From assembly GCA_022709465.1 (NCBI GenBank), contig JAKLIT010000093.1:1-5487 (forward strand): a stretch of DNA of 5,487 bases. The letters are read 5' to 3'. How positions within the stretch are numbered: position 1 is the stretch's first letter; the number at the start of each line of letters is the position of its first letter. The position numbers and the translations under genes were made by a program. Below, one piece after another: positions 1 to 5,478 of the stretch. Origin of the DNA: Candidatus Omnitrophota bacterium (lineage in GTDB: Bacteria > Omnitrophota > Koll11 > Pluralincolimonadales > Pluralincolimonadaceae). The notes under the pieces were generated by a model that did no database searches, was not told the DNA's origin, and saw only the letters and a list, made by a program, of their open reading frames with translations.

Positions 1-1
1 C

Positions 2-886
2 GCCCCGGCGCTCGGGGTAGCGGCGGCATACGGCGCCTACCTCGGCATCAGGGGCTCGCGCGCAAAGGATTACGCGGGATTCATTCGCGACCTCGATAAG
101 GCGGTAGGGTTCGTCGGGTCCGCGAGGCCTACTGCCGTCAACCTTTTCTGGGGGCTCGAGAGGATGAAGGCCGCGGCCGTTCGGAACAGGAACAAGCCCG
201 TCGCCTCGATAAAGAAAGCGCTGCTGGCCGAGGCGCACAAGATATACGAAGAGGACAGGGCGATATGCAGGAAGATGGCCGGCCACGGCGCGCGCCTGAT
301 AAAGAACGGCGATGTCGTATTGACGCACTGCAACGCGGGCGCCTTAGCGACAGCCGATTACGGCACCGCGCTTGGCGTGCTCTACCGCGCGAAAGAGGAC
401 GGGAAGAAGTTCAGGGTCTATGCCGACGAGACGCGGCCGCTGCTGCAGGGCGCGCGGCTGACTACGTGGGAACTTATGCACGAAGGCATAGACGTAACGC
501 TCATATGCGATAACATGGCCGCGCACGTGATGTCTCTCGGGAAGGTCACGAAGGTCATCGTCGGCGCCGACAGGATAACCCGCAACGGCGACGCGGCGAA
601 CAAGATAGGTACATACGGCGTCGCGGTACTCGCGAAGTACCATAAGATACCTTTTTACGTCGTGGCACCGGTATCGACCATAGATTTCAATATGCCGCAT
701 GGAAGGTACATCCCGATAGAGCAGAGGCGCGGCGAGGAGATCACGACGATACAGGGTAGGGCGCTCGCCCCTAAGGGTGTAAAGACATATTGCCCGGCAT
801 TCGACGTGACACCGGCGTCGCTGATAACCGCGATAGTGACCGAGAAGGGGGTGTTCAAGCCCGATGATATTAAGAAAATTAGGTGA
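2..886 (+). CDS. mtnA: S-methyl-5-thioribose-1-phosphate isomerase, 5' end missing
   Basis: This enzyme isomerises 5-methylthioribose-1-phosphate to 5-methylthioribulose-1-phosphate in the cytoplasmic methionine salvage pathway. The reading frame is open from base 2 to the TGA at 884-886, giving 294 visible residues. The family is usually about 340-350 residues, so roughly the first 50 are outside the window. The visible start reads APALGVAAAYGAYLG, followed by SARPTAVNLFWGLERM, both typical of MtnA. The catalytic Cys sits in THCNAGALAT (TGC at 329-331) and the catalytic Asp in GADRITRNGD (GAC at 569-571). DETRPLLQGARLT, FNMPHG and IPIEQR also match the family. The ATG at 164 is internal and is not the start. 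Related eIF2B-like proteins and ribose-1,5-bisphosphate isomerase are less likely, because the methylthioribose-type motifs are all present. The 3' end overlaps thiL by 23 bases, which suggests co-transcription. Confidence 0.95.
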   Translation, partial: APALGVAAAYGAYLGIRGSRAKDYAGFIRDLDKAVGFVGSARPTAVNLFWGLERMKAAAVRNRNKPVASIKKALLAEAHKIYEEDRAICRKMAGHGARLIKNGDVVLTHCNAGALATADYGTALGVLYRAKEDGKKFRVYADETRPLLQGARLTTWELMHEGIDVTLICDNMAAHVMSLGKVTKVIVGADRITRNGDAANKIGTYGVAVLAKYHKIPFYVVAPVSTIDFNMPHGRYIPIEQRRGEEITTIQGRALAPKGVKTYCPAFDVTPASLITAIVTEKGVFKPDDIKKIR

Positions 887-1787
887 GACGGGGCTTATCG
901 AACGCCTCGCGAGGAATTTTCCTTCCGCAGGCCGCGCGAACGATATCGTCAAGGGCATCGGCGACGATTGCGCGGTAATACGCGTATCGAAGAAGAAGTA
1001 CCTGCTTGTCACAATAGATATGCTGCTCGAGGACGTCGATTTCAGGATAAAGGGCGCGGAGCCGTACCAGATAGGGTGGAAATCCCTCGCCTGCGGCCTT
1101 AGCGATATCGCCGCGATGGGCGGGAAGGCGAAATACGCGGTCGTGTCCCTCGGGCTTCCGAAGAAATTTCCGGTCGAGTTCGTCGACGAGCTCTACAGCG
1201 GCATAAAGACCCTAGCCAGGAAATTCCACGTCGATATAGTCGGCGGCGACACGAACTCTTCCGCGAAACTTATCGTGGACGTCGCGGTGCTCGGTTATGT
1301 CGAGCCGGAGAACCTTAAGCTCAGGAGCGGCGCGAAGCCGGGAGACATAATCTGCGTGACCGGCGCACTCGGCGGCTCGTATAAGAGCGGGCGGCACATG
1401 CTGTTCGTACCGCGGCTCAGGGAATCGCGCTGCCTTGTCACCGGGTTCAAGGTGAACTCGATGATAGACATCTCCGACGGGCTCTCGACGGACCTCGGCC
1501 ATATCGCGAAAGCCAGCGGTGTAGGCGCGTGCATATACGAGGACCTCATTCCCGTATCGAAGGACGCGAAGGGCGTAAAGGCCGCGCTGAACGAGGGAGA
1601 GGATTTCGAACTGCTTTTTACCATGCCGCTCAAGGAAGCGCGCCGCCTCGCGAAGCACACGTTCGAGGCCGGCGGCGTGAAGATAACGCAGATAGGCGAG
1701 ATACTCGATAAGAAGGTGGGTGTCAAGATAATAGGCAGGGACGGCAGGGCGACTGAACTGAAAGCGGAGGGATTCTCGCACTTCTGA
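864..1787 (+). CDS. thiL: Thiamine-monophosphate kinase
   Basis: ThiL phosphorylates thiamine monophosphate with ATP to give thiamine diphosphate, the final step of cofactor synthesis, in the cytoplasm. The 307-residue product is close to the usual family length of about 310-330. Visible motifs are the metal and ATP binding GIGDDCAVI (31-39), TIDMLLEDVDF (50-60), GLSDIAAMGG (78-87), GGDT (127-130), the glycine-rich VTGALGGS (165-172), IDISDGLSTDLGH (201-213) and GEDFELLF (245-252). The chain ends in GFSHF, as many ThiL proteins do. The ATG at 864 is favoured because MILRKLGETGLIERL matches the conserved ThiL N-terminus, even though it makes a 23-base overlap with mtnA. An AAGGGGG stretch at 845-851 could be a distant ribosome binding site. 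The stop overlaps the tsaE start by one base (TGATG), which fits translational coupling. Confidence 0.95.
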   Translation: MILRKLGETGLIERLARNFPSAGRANDIVKGIGDDCAVIRVSKKKYLLVTIDMLLEDVDFRIKGAEPYQIGWKSLACGLSDIAAMGGKAKYAVVSLGLPKKFPVEFVDELYSGIKTLARKFHVDIVGGDTNSSAKLIVDVAVLGYVEPENLKLRSGAKPGDIICVTGALGGSYKSGRHMLFVPRLRESRCLVTGFKVNSMIDISDGLSTDLGHIAKASGVGACIYEDLIPVSKDAKGVKAALNEGEDFELLFTMPLKEARRLAKHTFEAGGVKITQIGEILDKKVGVKIIGRDGRATELKAEGFSHF

Positions 1788-2200
1788 TGCTCATTACTAC
1801 AAATAGCGAAAAAGAGACGATAATGGTAGGCGAGCAGATAGCCAGGCACCTCAAGCCCGGCGACATGGTCGCCCTGAGGGGCTCTTTAGGCGCGGGGAAG
1901 ACCACGCTTGTAAAGGGCATAGCGAAGGGCCTCGGCGTGAAGAACTACCGTTACGTGAACAGCCCGTCGTTCACGATCGTGAAAGAGTATAAGGGCAAGG
2001 TGCCGCTATTCCATTTCGACGTGTACCGCCTGAACAACCTGAAGGACATAGAGGATATAGGATACGAGGACTATCTCGCGCGCGACGGCATCGTCGTGAT
2101 CGAATGGTCGAACAAGATGACGCGCATTTTGCCGAAGAAACACATCGACGTATCGCTTAAGATATCGGGGCTGTCGAAGAGGACGTTGGATATCAGATGA
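1787..2200 (+). CDS. tsaE: tRNA threonylcarbamoyladenosine (t6A) biosynthesis ATPase TsaE
   Basis: TsaE is the small P-loop ATPase that works with TsaB and TsaD to transfer threonylcarbamoyl to A37 of ANN-decoding tRNAs. The product has 137 residues, near the usual 140-160. It shows the Walker A motif GSLGAGKTT (32-40), then SPSFTIVKEY (59-68), FHFDVYRL (75-82) with the conserved Asp78, and a Walker B-like VVIEW (103-107) followed by LPKKHIDV. The start at 1787 is chosen because ITTNSEKETIMVGEQIARHLKPGD aligns with the typical TsaE N-terminus. An internal ATG at 1823 would remove that part. A GGAGG at 1766-1770 lies 16 bases upstream, rather far, so re-initiation from the thiL stop (TGATG) is probably important. 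The stop codon lies in an ATGA overlap with tsaB, its functional partner. Confidence 0.93.
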   Translation: MLITTNSEKETIMVGEQIARHLKPGDMVALRGSLGAGKTTLVKGIAKGLGVKNYRYVNSPSFTIVKEYKGKVPLFHFDVYRLNNLKDIEDIGYEDYLARDGIVVIEWSNKMTRILPKKHIDVSLKISGLSKRTLDIR

Positions 2201-2886
2201 CAAAGATACTCGCGCTTGATACCTCATCCAAATACATATCGGCCGCGATAGCGGACGGCAACGGGAAGATCATCGCCTCCGCGCATAAAGAGGCCGACCA
2301 GATGCAGTGCGAGCGCCTCCTGCCCGAGATAGATAATCTACTGAAGAAGGCGAAATTACAGATAGGCGATATCGGTATCATCATCTTCTCGAAAGGCCCC
2401 GGCTCACTGACATCGCTGCGCATCGGCGCCGCCGCCGTCAAGGGCCTCGCGTTCACGCGCAAGATAAAGATCGTCGGAGTGCCTACGCTGGATGTGATAG
2501 CACAGGGACGGTTCTTGATATCTCAAGAACCGTCCCTAGTCGTCCCTATAGTGGATGCGCGCAGGGGGAATGTCTATTGCTCCGTCTACTCGCGCAAAGA
2601 GGGAAGATTATCCCGGAAGATGAAGTATTCGGTGATCCCGGTCGCCGAGTTGCTGAAGCAGATAAAAGGCGATACAATATTTACCGGTGACGGGCTCGCG
2701 GCTTACGGACAGTATATCAAGGATAACTTCAAATTTAAGGCGGAGTTCGCGCCGGAAAGGTACTGGTATCCCCGCGCCGAAGTTGTACTGGAGCTCGGGC
2801 TCGGGCTTATAAAGAAGAGAAAATTCGAAGATACGGACAAGTTCACCCCGTTGTATGTTTATCCGAAGGACGTACAGGTAAGATGA
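2197..2886 (+). CDS. tsaB: tRNA threonylcarbamoyladenosine (t6A) biosynthesis protein TsaB
   Basis: TsaB is the inactive actin-like/ASKHA paralogue of TsaD. It acts as the scaffold dimer partner in the bacterial TsaBDE complex that makes t6A37 in tRNA. The 229 residues match the usual length (E. coli about 231). The N-terminal ILALDTSSKYISAAI (4-18), the GPGSLTSLRIG segment (67-77), VPTLDVIA (95-102) and VPIVDARRGNVYCSVY (116-131) are family hallmarks. Two consensus positions differ: the usual GPGSFTGLRIG reads L and S instead of F and G, and the usual HSE before RLLP/LLP reads QCE. TsaD and RimI genes, often adjacent in other bacteria, are not in this window. Residues 103-114 are encoded by a perfect DNA palindrome (2504-2537), in a loop that varies between homologues. 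The gene overlaps tsaE and alr by ATGA at both ends. Confidence 0.94.
   Translation: MTKILALDTSSKYISAAIADGNGKIIASAHKEADQMQCERLLPEIDNLLKKAKLQIGDIGIIIFSKGPGSLTSLRIGAAAVKGLAFTRKIKIVGVPTLDVIAQGRFLISQEPSLVVPIVDARRGNVYCSVYSRKEGRLSRKMKYSVIPVAELLKQIKGDTIFTGDGLAAYGQYIKDNFKFKAEFAPERYWYPRAEVVLELGLGLIKKRKFEDTDKFTPLYVYPKDVQVR
2504..2537. repeat. Perfect 15-bp inverted repeat (REP-like palindrome) inside tsaB
   Basis: The left arm AGGGACGGTTCTTGA (2504-2518) and right arm TCAAGAACCGTCCCT (2523-2537) are perfectly complementary across a 4-base TATC loop, so both DNA and mRNA could form a strong hairpin. It lies within the tsaB reading frame and encodes QGRFLISQEPSL. The right arm's CGTCCCTA (2531-2538) is repeated directly at 2541-2548. 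A chance 15/15 match with a 4-base loop is unlikely. From memory, AAGAACCGTCCC-type palindromes resemble REP elements that are mobilised by REP-associated tyrosine transposases. That is an inference, since no second copy is visible here. No T-run follows, so it is not a standard intrinsic terminator. Confidence 0.8.
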
Positions 2887-4022
2887 AGAGCGCTGCGCTC
2901 AGGCACGGCAAAAGCAGGCCGACATGGACAGAGATAGACCTCGACGCGATAGCCTATAATTACCGCACGATAAAATCGCGCTTGTCCAAAAAAACGAGCG
3001 TGCTTGCCGTCGTGAAGGCGAACGCCTACGGCTACGGCATGATAGAAGTTGCGCGCCGGCTCGAAAAAGAGAAGGCCGCGTATCTGGGGGTCGCCTGCGT
3101 CGACGAGGGGATAACCCTGCGCAAGGCGAGGATCAGGACGCCGATACTCGTGCTGAGCTCCGTCCTGCCCAAGGAGGCCGAGGCAGCGGTATATTATGAC
3201 CTGACCCTTACGGTCTGCGACACGTCGCTTGCTGCGGCAATCGACAGGGCCGCGCGCAAGTTCAGGAAGAGGGCGCTCGTGCACGTAAAGGTCGATACCG
3301 GTATGGGCCGCCTCGGCGTCTGGCACGACGAGGCCGATAACCTCATCGAGGACCTTCTCGGGTTCGATAATATCGCCATCGAGGGGATATTCACGCATTT
3401 CGCGAGCGCCGACGAGGAAGACGTCCATTATACCGCTACGCAGATAGAGAATTTTAAGCGCCTTGCCACCGAGATGGAGATAAGGGGCCTCGAGATACAG
3501 TATGTCCACGCGGCGAATTCCGCGGGCGCGATGCTCTACAGGGATTCTCATTTCAACATGGTCCGTCCGGGGCTCATGCTCTACGGGCTTTACCCTAACA
3601 AGAAGATCTCGAAGTCCGTGAAACTCAAGCCCGCCCTCTCGCTGAAGACGTCGATAATATACCTTAAGAAGACCCCTCCGGGCAGGTTCATCAGCTACGG
3701 CAGGACGCACATGACGCTGAAGGAGACAATGGTCGCGACACTGCCTGTAGGTTATGCCGACGGGCTCAACCGCCACCTCTCGAACAGGGGCGAGATGATA
3801 GTCCGCGGCAAACGCGTCCCGATAATCGGCCGCATCTGCATGGACCACACGATGATAGACGTGACACACGTCGCAGGAGTAAAAGTGGGGGACGTTGTCA
3901 CAATCATCGGCAAACAGGGGAAGCATCAGATCACCGTCGAGGAGACGGCAGACCTGCTCGACACCATTCCTTACGAAGTCGTCTGCTGGATATCCGCGCG
4001 CGTGCCAAGAATTTACGCGTAG
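2883..4022 (+). CDS. alr: Alanine racemase (PLP-dependent)
   Basis: Alanine racemase interconverts L- and D-alanine, supplying D-Ala for peptidoglycan, and acts in the cytoplasm with pyridoxal phosphate. The 379-residue product is full length. The N-terminal TIM-barrel domain carries the PLP-binding lysine in AVVKANAYGYG (Lys45), VHVKVDTGMGRLG (133-145), THFASADE (171-178), HAANSAGAML (209-218) and MVRPGLMLYGLYP (226-238). The C-terminal beta domain carries the catalytic tyrosine in ISYGRTHMT (Tyr272), PVGYADGLNR (288-297), GRICMDHTMIDVT (316-328) and the C-terminal IPYEVVCWISARVPRIY. All expected catalytic parts are present. The start ATG at 2883 overlaps the tsaB stop as ATGA, with AAGGA at 2866-2870 as a possible ribosome binding site. 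The 3' end overlaps the oppositely oriented integrase gene by 10 bases, and no terminator is seen. Confidence 0.97.
   Translation: MKSAALRHGKSRPTWTEIDLDAIAYNYRTIKSRLSKKTSVLAVVKANAYGYGMIEVARRLEKEKAAYLGVACVDEGITLRKARIRTPILVLSSVLPKEAEAAVYYDLTLTVCDTSLAAAIDRAARKFRKRALVHVKVDTGMGRLGVWHDEADNLIEDLLGFDNIAIEGIFTHFASADEEDVHYTATQIENFKRLATEMEIRGLEIQYVHAANSAGAMLYRDSHFNMVRPGLMLYGLYPNKKISKSVKLKPALSLKTSIIYLKKTPPGRFISYGRTHMTLKETMVATLPVGYADGLNRHLSNRGEMIVRGKRVPIIGRICMDHTMIDVTHVAGVKVGDVVTIIGKQGKHQITVEETADLLDTIPYEVVCWISARVPRIYA
4013..4022. other. Convergent 10-base overlap of alr and intI with shared palindrome
   Basis: The two genes end tail to tail. The alr stop TAG occupies 4020-4022 and the intI stop (TAA on the minus strand) occupies 4013-4015. 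Between them lies the palindrome TACGCGTA (4014-4021), so both strands read TAC GCG TA and both proteins end in Tyr-Ala. There is no intergenic space, and no stem-loop with a T-run is visible in either direction. Transcripts from the two sides are therefore expected to run into each other unless stopped by Rho or by collision. Confidence 0.9.
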
Positions 4023-5299
4023 AGCTTATCCAGCGGGCTCTTCGGCGTGTTCGAGATATCCCGTATGACGTGGGTATAGATCATCGTCGTCTCGACGTGC
4101 GTATGCCCGAGCAGCTGCTGGACTTCCCGGATATTCACCCCGTCCAATAATAAATGCGTGGCGAAGCTGTGCCTTAACGTATGGACAGTGGCGTGCTTGG
4201 TTATACCCGCCTTTTTGACGGCCCCAGCCATCGCGTTTTGTATTGCCTTTGGCGTCATGAAAAAACGCCTTATCTTGCCGTCCGTCTCGTCAGGAGAGAG
4301 CTTTGCCGACGGGAACGCGAACTGCCAGCCGAACTCTCTCGCGGCTTTCGGGTATTTCCTATCGAGTGAATCCGGCATCTTGACTGCGCCATAACCCGCG
4401 GCGAGGTCTTTTTCGTGCAATTTCTTCACCTCCTCGATATGCGCGCCCAGGCCTTTTTTAAGGTATTCCGGGAGTATCGTGCTCCTGTCTTTATCTCCTT
4501 TACCGCTCCTAATGAATATCAGTCCGGACCCGAAATCGATGTCTTTTACCCTCAGGCAGGTGAGCTCCGATATCCTCATGCCGGTCCCGTAAAGCAGTTG
4601 CAAGATCAATTTGTCCTTGCCGGAGACATGTTCGAATATTTTCAACACTTCTTCCTTTGTCAAGACTACCGGCAGCTTCGGGCCGCGTTTTGCGCGGACG
4701 GTCTCGCCGATGGAATCGAGCCCTATCCCGAGAATGTTCTTGTAAAGAAAAAGCAGCGCGTTGAAAGCCTGGTTTTGCGTGGAGGAGGAGACCTTCTTTC
4801 GCAGGGCCAGAAAACTCAAATAATCGCGCACATCCTCGCTTGAGAAACCGTCTTTCCTTATATCCTTCTTTTTTATGGAATCCAGGTATTCGAGGAAGCT
4901 CTTAGCCCAGGTAATGTAAGTGCGTTCGGTCCTGAACGAATAGTGCTTGACCATGATCGCGTTACTTAAAGCGCTCAGTATCGATGCCGCGCCCGACTTG
5001 GCGCTGATGACAGGTTCCGCGGACTCAGAGAAGACGGCGGCGGCGTTTTTATCATACTGCTCGAAGTAAAGCTTCAAAGCCGTTTCGGCCTGTTTCTTCT
5101 GCCAATCGGAGACCGCCGGCGAGCGAGATATCCATTCAAGGAATTTGCGCTTATTTTCGGCAAGATTACAGTCCGGGTTGTGCTTGGAAAAGGTTATGAA
5201 CTTGCTTACCCACCTCGCGTAGAACGGGGCGTGTTTCTTATCGGCAAGGCCGCGCGATATAAGGAATTCCTGGAAACCAGGCAGGACATTTTCGAGCAT
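4013..5299 (-). CDS. intI: Integron integrase (IntI-type tyrosine recombinase) with N-terminal extension
   Basis: IntI catalyses site-specific recombination between attI and attC sites, capturing and shuffling gene cassettes. In the 428-residue product the catalytic set is complete: Arg242 in YGTGMRISEL, Lys267 in GKGDKDR, His373 and Arg376 in HTLRHSFATHLL, His399 in QQLLGHTHVETT, and nucleophile Tyr408 in MIYTHV. The IntI-specific insertion between the Lys and His boxes is clear at about 294-348 (LHEKDLAAGYG, LDRKYPKAAREFGWQFAFPS, DGKIRRFFM). It separates this protein from XerC/XerD and phage integrases. The C-terminal SPLDKL is also typical. A SAM-like core-binding domain lies at about 108-196. 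Residues 1 to about 105 are extra relative to the roughly 320-340 residues of classical IntI, and PFYARWVSKFITF suggests a second helical DNA-binding domain. The ATG at 5299 is preferred over a TTG at 5311, because GGAGG lies just upstream of it. By eye the GC content is lower than in the operon. Confidence 0.95.
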   Translation of the reverse strand: MLENVLPGFQEFLISRGLADKKHAPFYARWVSKFITFSKHNPDCNLAENKRKFLEWISRSPAVSDWQKKQAETALKLYFEQYDKNAAAVFSESAEPVISAKSGAASILSALSNAIMVKHYSFRTERTYITWAKSFLEYLDSIKKKDIRKDGFSSEDVRDYLSFLALRKKVSSSTQNQAFNALLFLYKNILGIGLDSIGETVRAKRGPKLPVVLTKEEVLKIFEHVSGKDKLILQLLYGTGMRISELTCLRVKDIDFGSGLIFIRSGKGDKDRSTILPEYLKKGLGAHIEEVKKLHEKDLAAGYGAVKMPDSLDRKYPKAAREFGWQFAFPSAKLSPDETDGKIRRFFMTPKAIQNAMAGAVKKAGITKHATVHTLRHSFATHLLLDGVNIREVQQLLGHTHVETTMIYTHVIRDISNTPKSPLDKLYA

Positions 5300-5304
5300 T
5301 ATTA

Positions 5305-5309
5305 CCTCC
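5305..5309 (-). promoter_or_regulatory. Ribosome binding site of intI
   Basis: On the minus strand the sequence reads GGAGG-TAATA-ATG, a full Shine-Dalgarno core five bases before the ATG at 5299. It decides the start: the in-frame TTG at 5311-5309 overlaps this motif and would put the ribosome binding site inside the coding region. Confidence 0.85.
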
Positions 5310-5330
5310 AATATTCAAAAATCCCTGTTA

Positions 5331-5343
5331 TACGAACTTCGTA
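5331..5343. promoter_or_regulatory. Candidate operator palindrome at the start of the intI transcript
   Basis: TACGAA-C-TTCGTA is a perfect 6-bp inverted repeat around a single central base. It begins roughly four bases downstream of the predicted intI transcription start (about 5346), a position where a bound repressor would block initiation or early elongation. In proteobacterial integrons LexA represses intI from a promoter-proximal site. This palindrome does not match the LexA boxes I know (CTGT-N8-ACAG or CGAAC-N4-GTTCG), so the regulator is unknown. The same bases form part of the long inverted repeat at 5328-5466. Confidence 0.45.
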
Positions 5344-5352
5344 ATTTACGCT

Positions 5353-5380
5353 ATTATAGGCCAATCACGAATTCTGTCAA
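5353..5380 (-). promoter_or_regulatory. Leftward sigma-70-type promoter of intI (PintI)
   Basis: On the minus strand a perfect TTGACA (-35, at 5375-5380) and a perfect TATAAT (-10, at 5353-5358) are separated by 16 bases. Transcription should start near 5346 and give a leader of about 47 bases before the intI ATG. Both hexamers match the housekeeping consensus exactly, so unrepressed expression should be strong. This is notable for an integrase that is usually kept under tight control. Confidence 0.8.
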
Positions 5381-5395
5381 CAAAATTTGTGTTGA
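5377..5395. promoter_or_regulatory. Palindrome spanning the two divergent -35 boxes
   Basis: TCAACAAAATTTGTGTTGA is a 19-base near-perfect palindrome (one mismatched pair, 5383/5389, around a central base). It covers most of both back-to-back -35 boxes. It may be a site for a dimeric regulator controlling both promoters. Part of the symmetry is forced by two opposed TTGA-type -35 elements, so its independent meaning is uncertain. Confidence 0.3.
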
Positions 5396-5419
5396 AAAGC
5401 CGGAATAGAGTGATATACT
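5392..5419 (+). promoter_or_regulatory. Rightward promoter, candidate cassette promoter (Pc)
   Basis: TTGAAA (-35, 5392-5397) and TATACT (-10, 5414-5419) are spaced by 16 bases, and the -10 is preceded by TGA, giving an extended TGn motif. The start would be near 5426, reading right, away from intI and toward where the attI site and cassettes should be. This fits a Pc promoter, which drives inserted cassettes in integrons. No cassette gene is visible, so its target is inferred from the standard integron layout. Confidence 0.65.
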
Positions 5420-5471
5420 TTACTTTAAGGTAGTGGAATGTACCACAAAAAGCGAAGTTCGTATAATAAAT

Positions 5472-5478
5472 GTTAACC
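5472..5478 (+). other. Possible attI crossover core (GTTAACC)
   Basis: Integron attI sites recombine at a GTT triplet, typically within a couple of hundred bases upstream of the intI start, on the side away from intI. GTTAACC lies 173 bases from the intI ATG on the correct side and partly fits GTTRRRY. The third R is C. Another core-like GTTATAC occurs at 5327-5333. A purine-rich AGGGAG at 5479-5484 could be the ribosome binding site of a gene that starts beyond the window. Support is only positional. Confidence 0.25.

Larger units (their letters stand above)
5328..5466. repeat. Perfect 14-bp inverted repeat bracketing both promoters
   Basis: TTATACGAACTTCG (5328-5341) and its exact reverse complement CGAAGTTCGTATAA (5453-5466) enclose 111 bases that hold both divergent promoters. 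The left arm also lies within the intI leader, and the right arm lies downstream of the predicted rightward start. Possible roles are a pair of operator copies (one per transcript), integrase binding sites, or ends of a small invertible segment. The arms contain AAC on the left and GTT on the right, the trinucleotides found in IntI core sites, but they do not match the full RYYYAAC/GTTRRRY consensus. Confidence 0.85.

Noticed and set aside
344..1012. Minus-strand open frame across mtnA and thiL
   Set aside because: It crosses the junction of two convincing plus-strand genes and has no recognisable domain.
2504..2548. Palindrome in tsaB as an intrinsic terminator
   Set aside because: No T-run follows the stem, and the coding frame continues uninterrupted through it into conserved TsaB sequence.
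2859..3926. Long open frame on the minus strand opposite alr
   Set aside because: The plus strand encodes a complete alanine racemase with all motifs. The antisense translation shows no recognisable family and is a by-product of GC-rich codon use.
4415..4843. Plus-strand open frame opposite intI
   Set aside because: It lies wholly within the catalytic and core-binding regions of the integrase on the other strand and has no family features.
5300..5311. TTG start for intI at 5311
   Set aside because: It would place the GGAGG ribosome binding site inside the gene, whereas the ATG at 5299 has that site at proper spacing.
5328..5343. Similarity of TATACGAA and TTCGTATA to loxP arms
   Set aside because: Only 8 bases of each 13-bp arm match, the spacer would be over 100 bases instead of 8, and the neighbouring recombinase is IntI-type, not Cre-type. 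It is probably coincidence.
5377..5395. AAC...GTT palindrome read as an attC site
   Set aside because: It is about 19 bases, far shorter than the roughly 55 bases or more of an attC. It lacks the paired inner boxes, fails the RYYYAAC/GTTRRRY consensus and is explained by two opposed -35 boxes.
5433..5446. Small hairpin GTGG-AATGTA-CCAC after the rightward promoter
   Set aside because: A 4-bp stem with a 6-base loop is too short to separate from chance.
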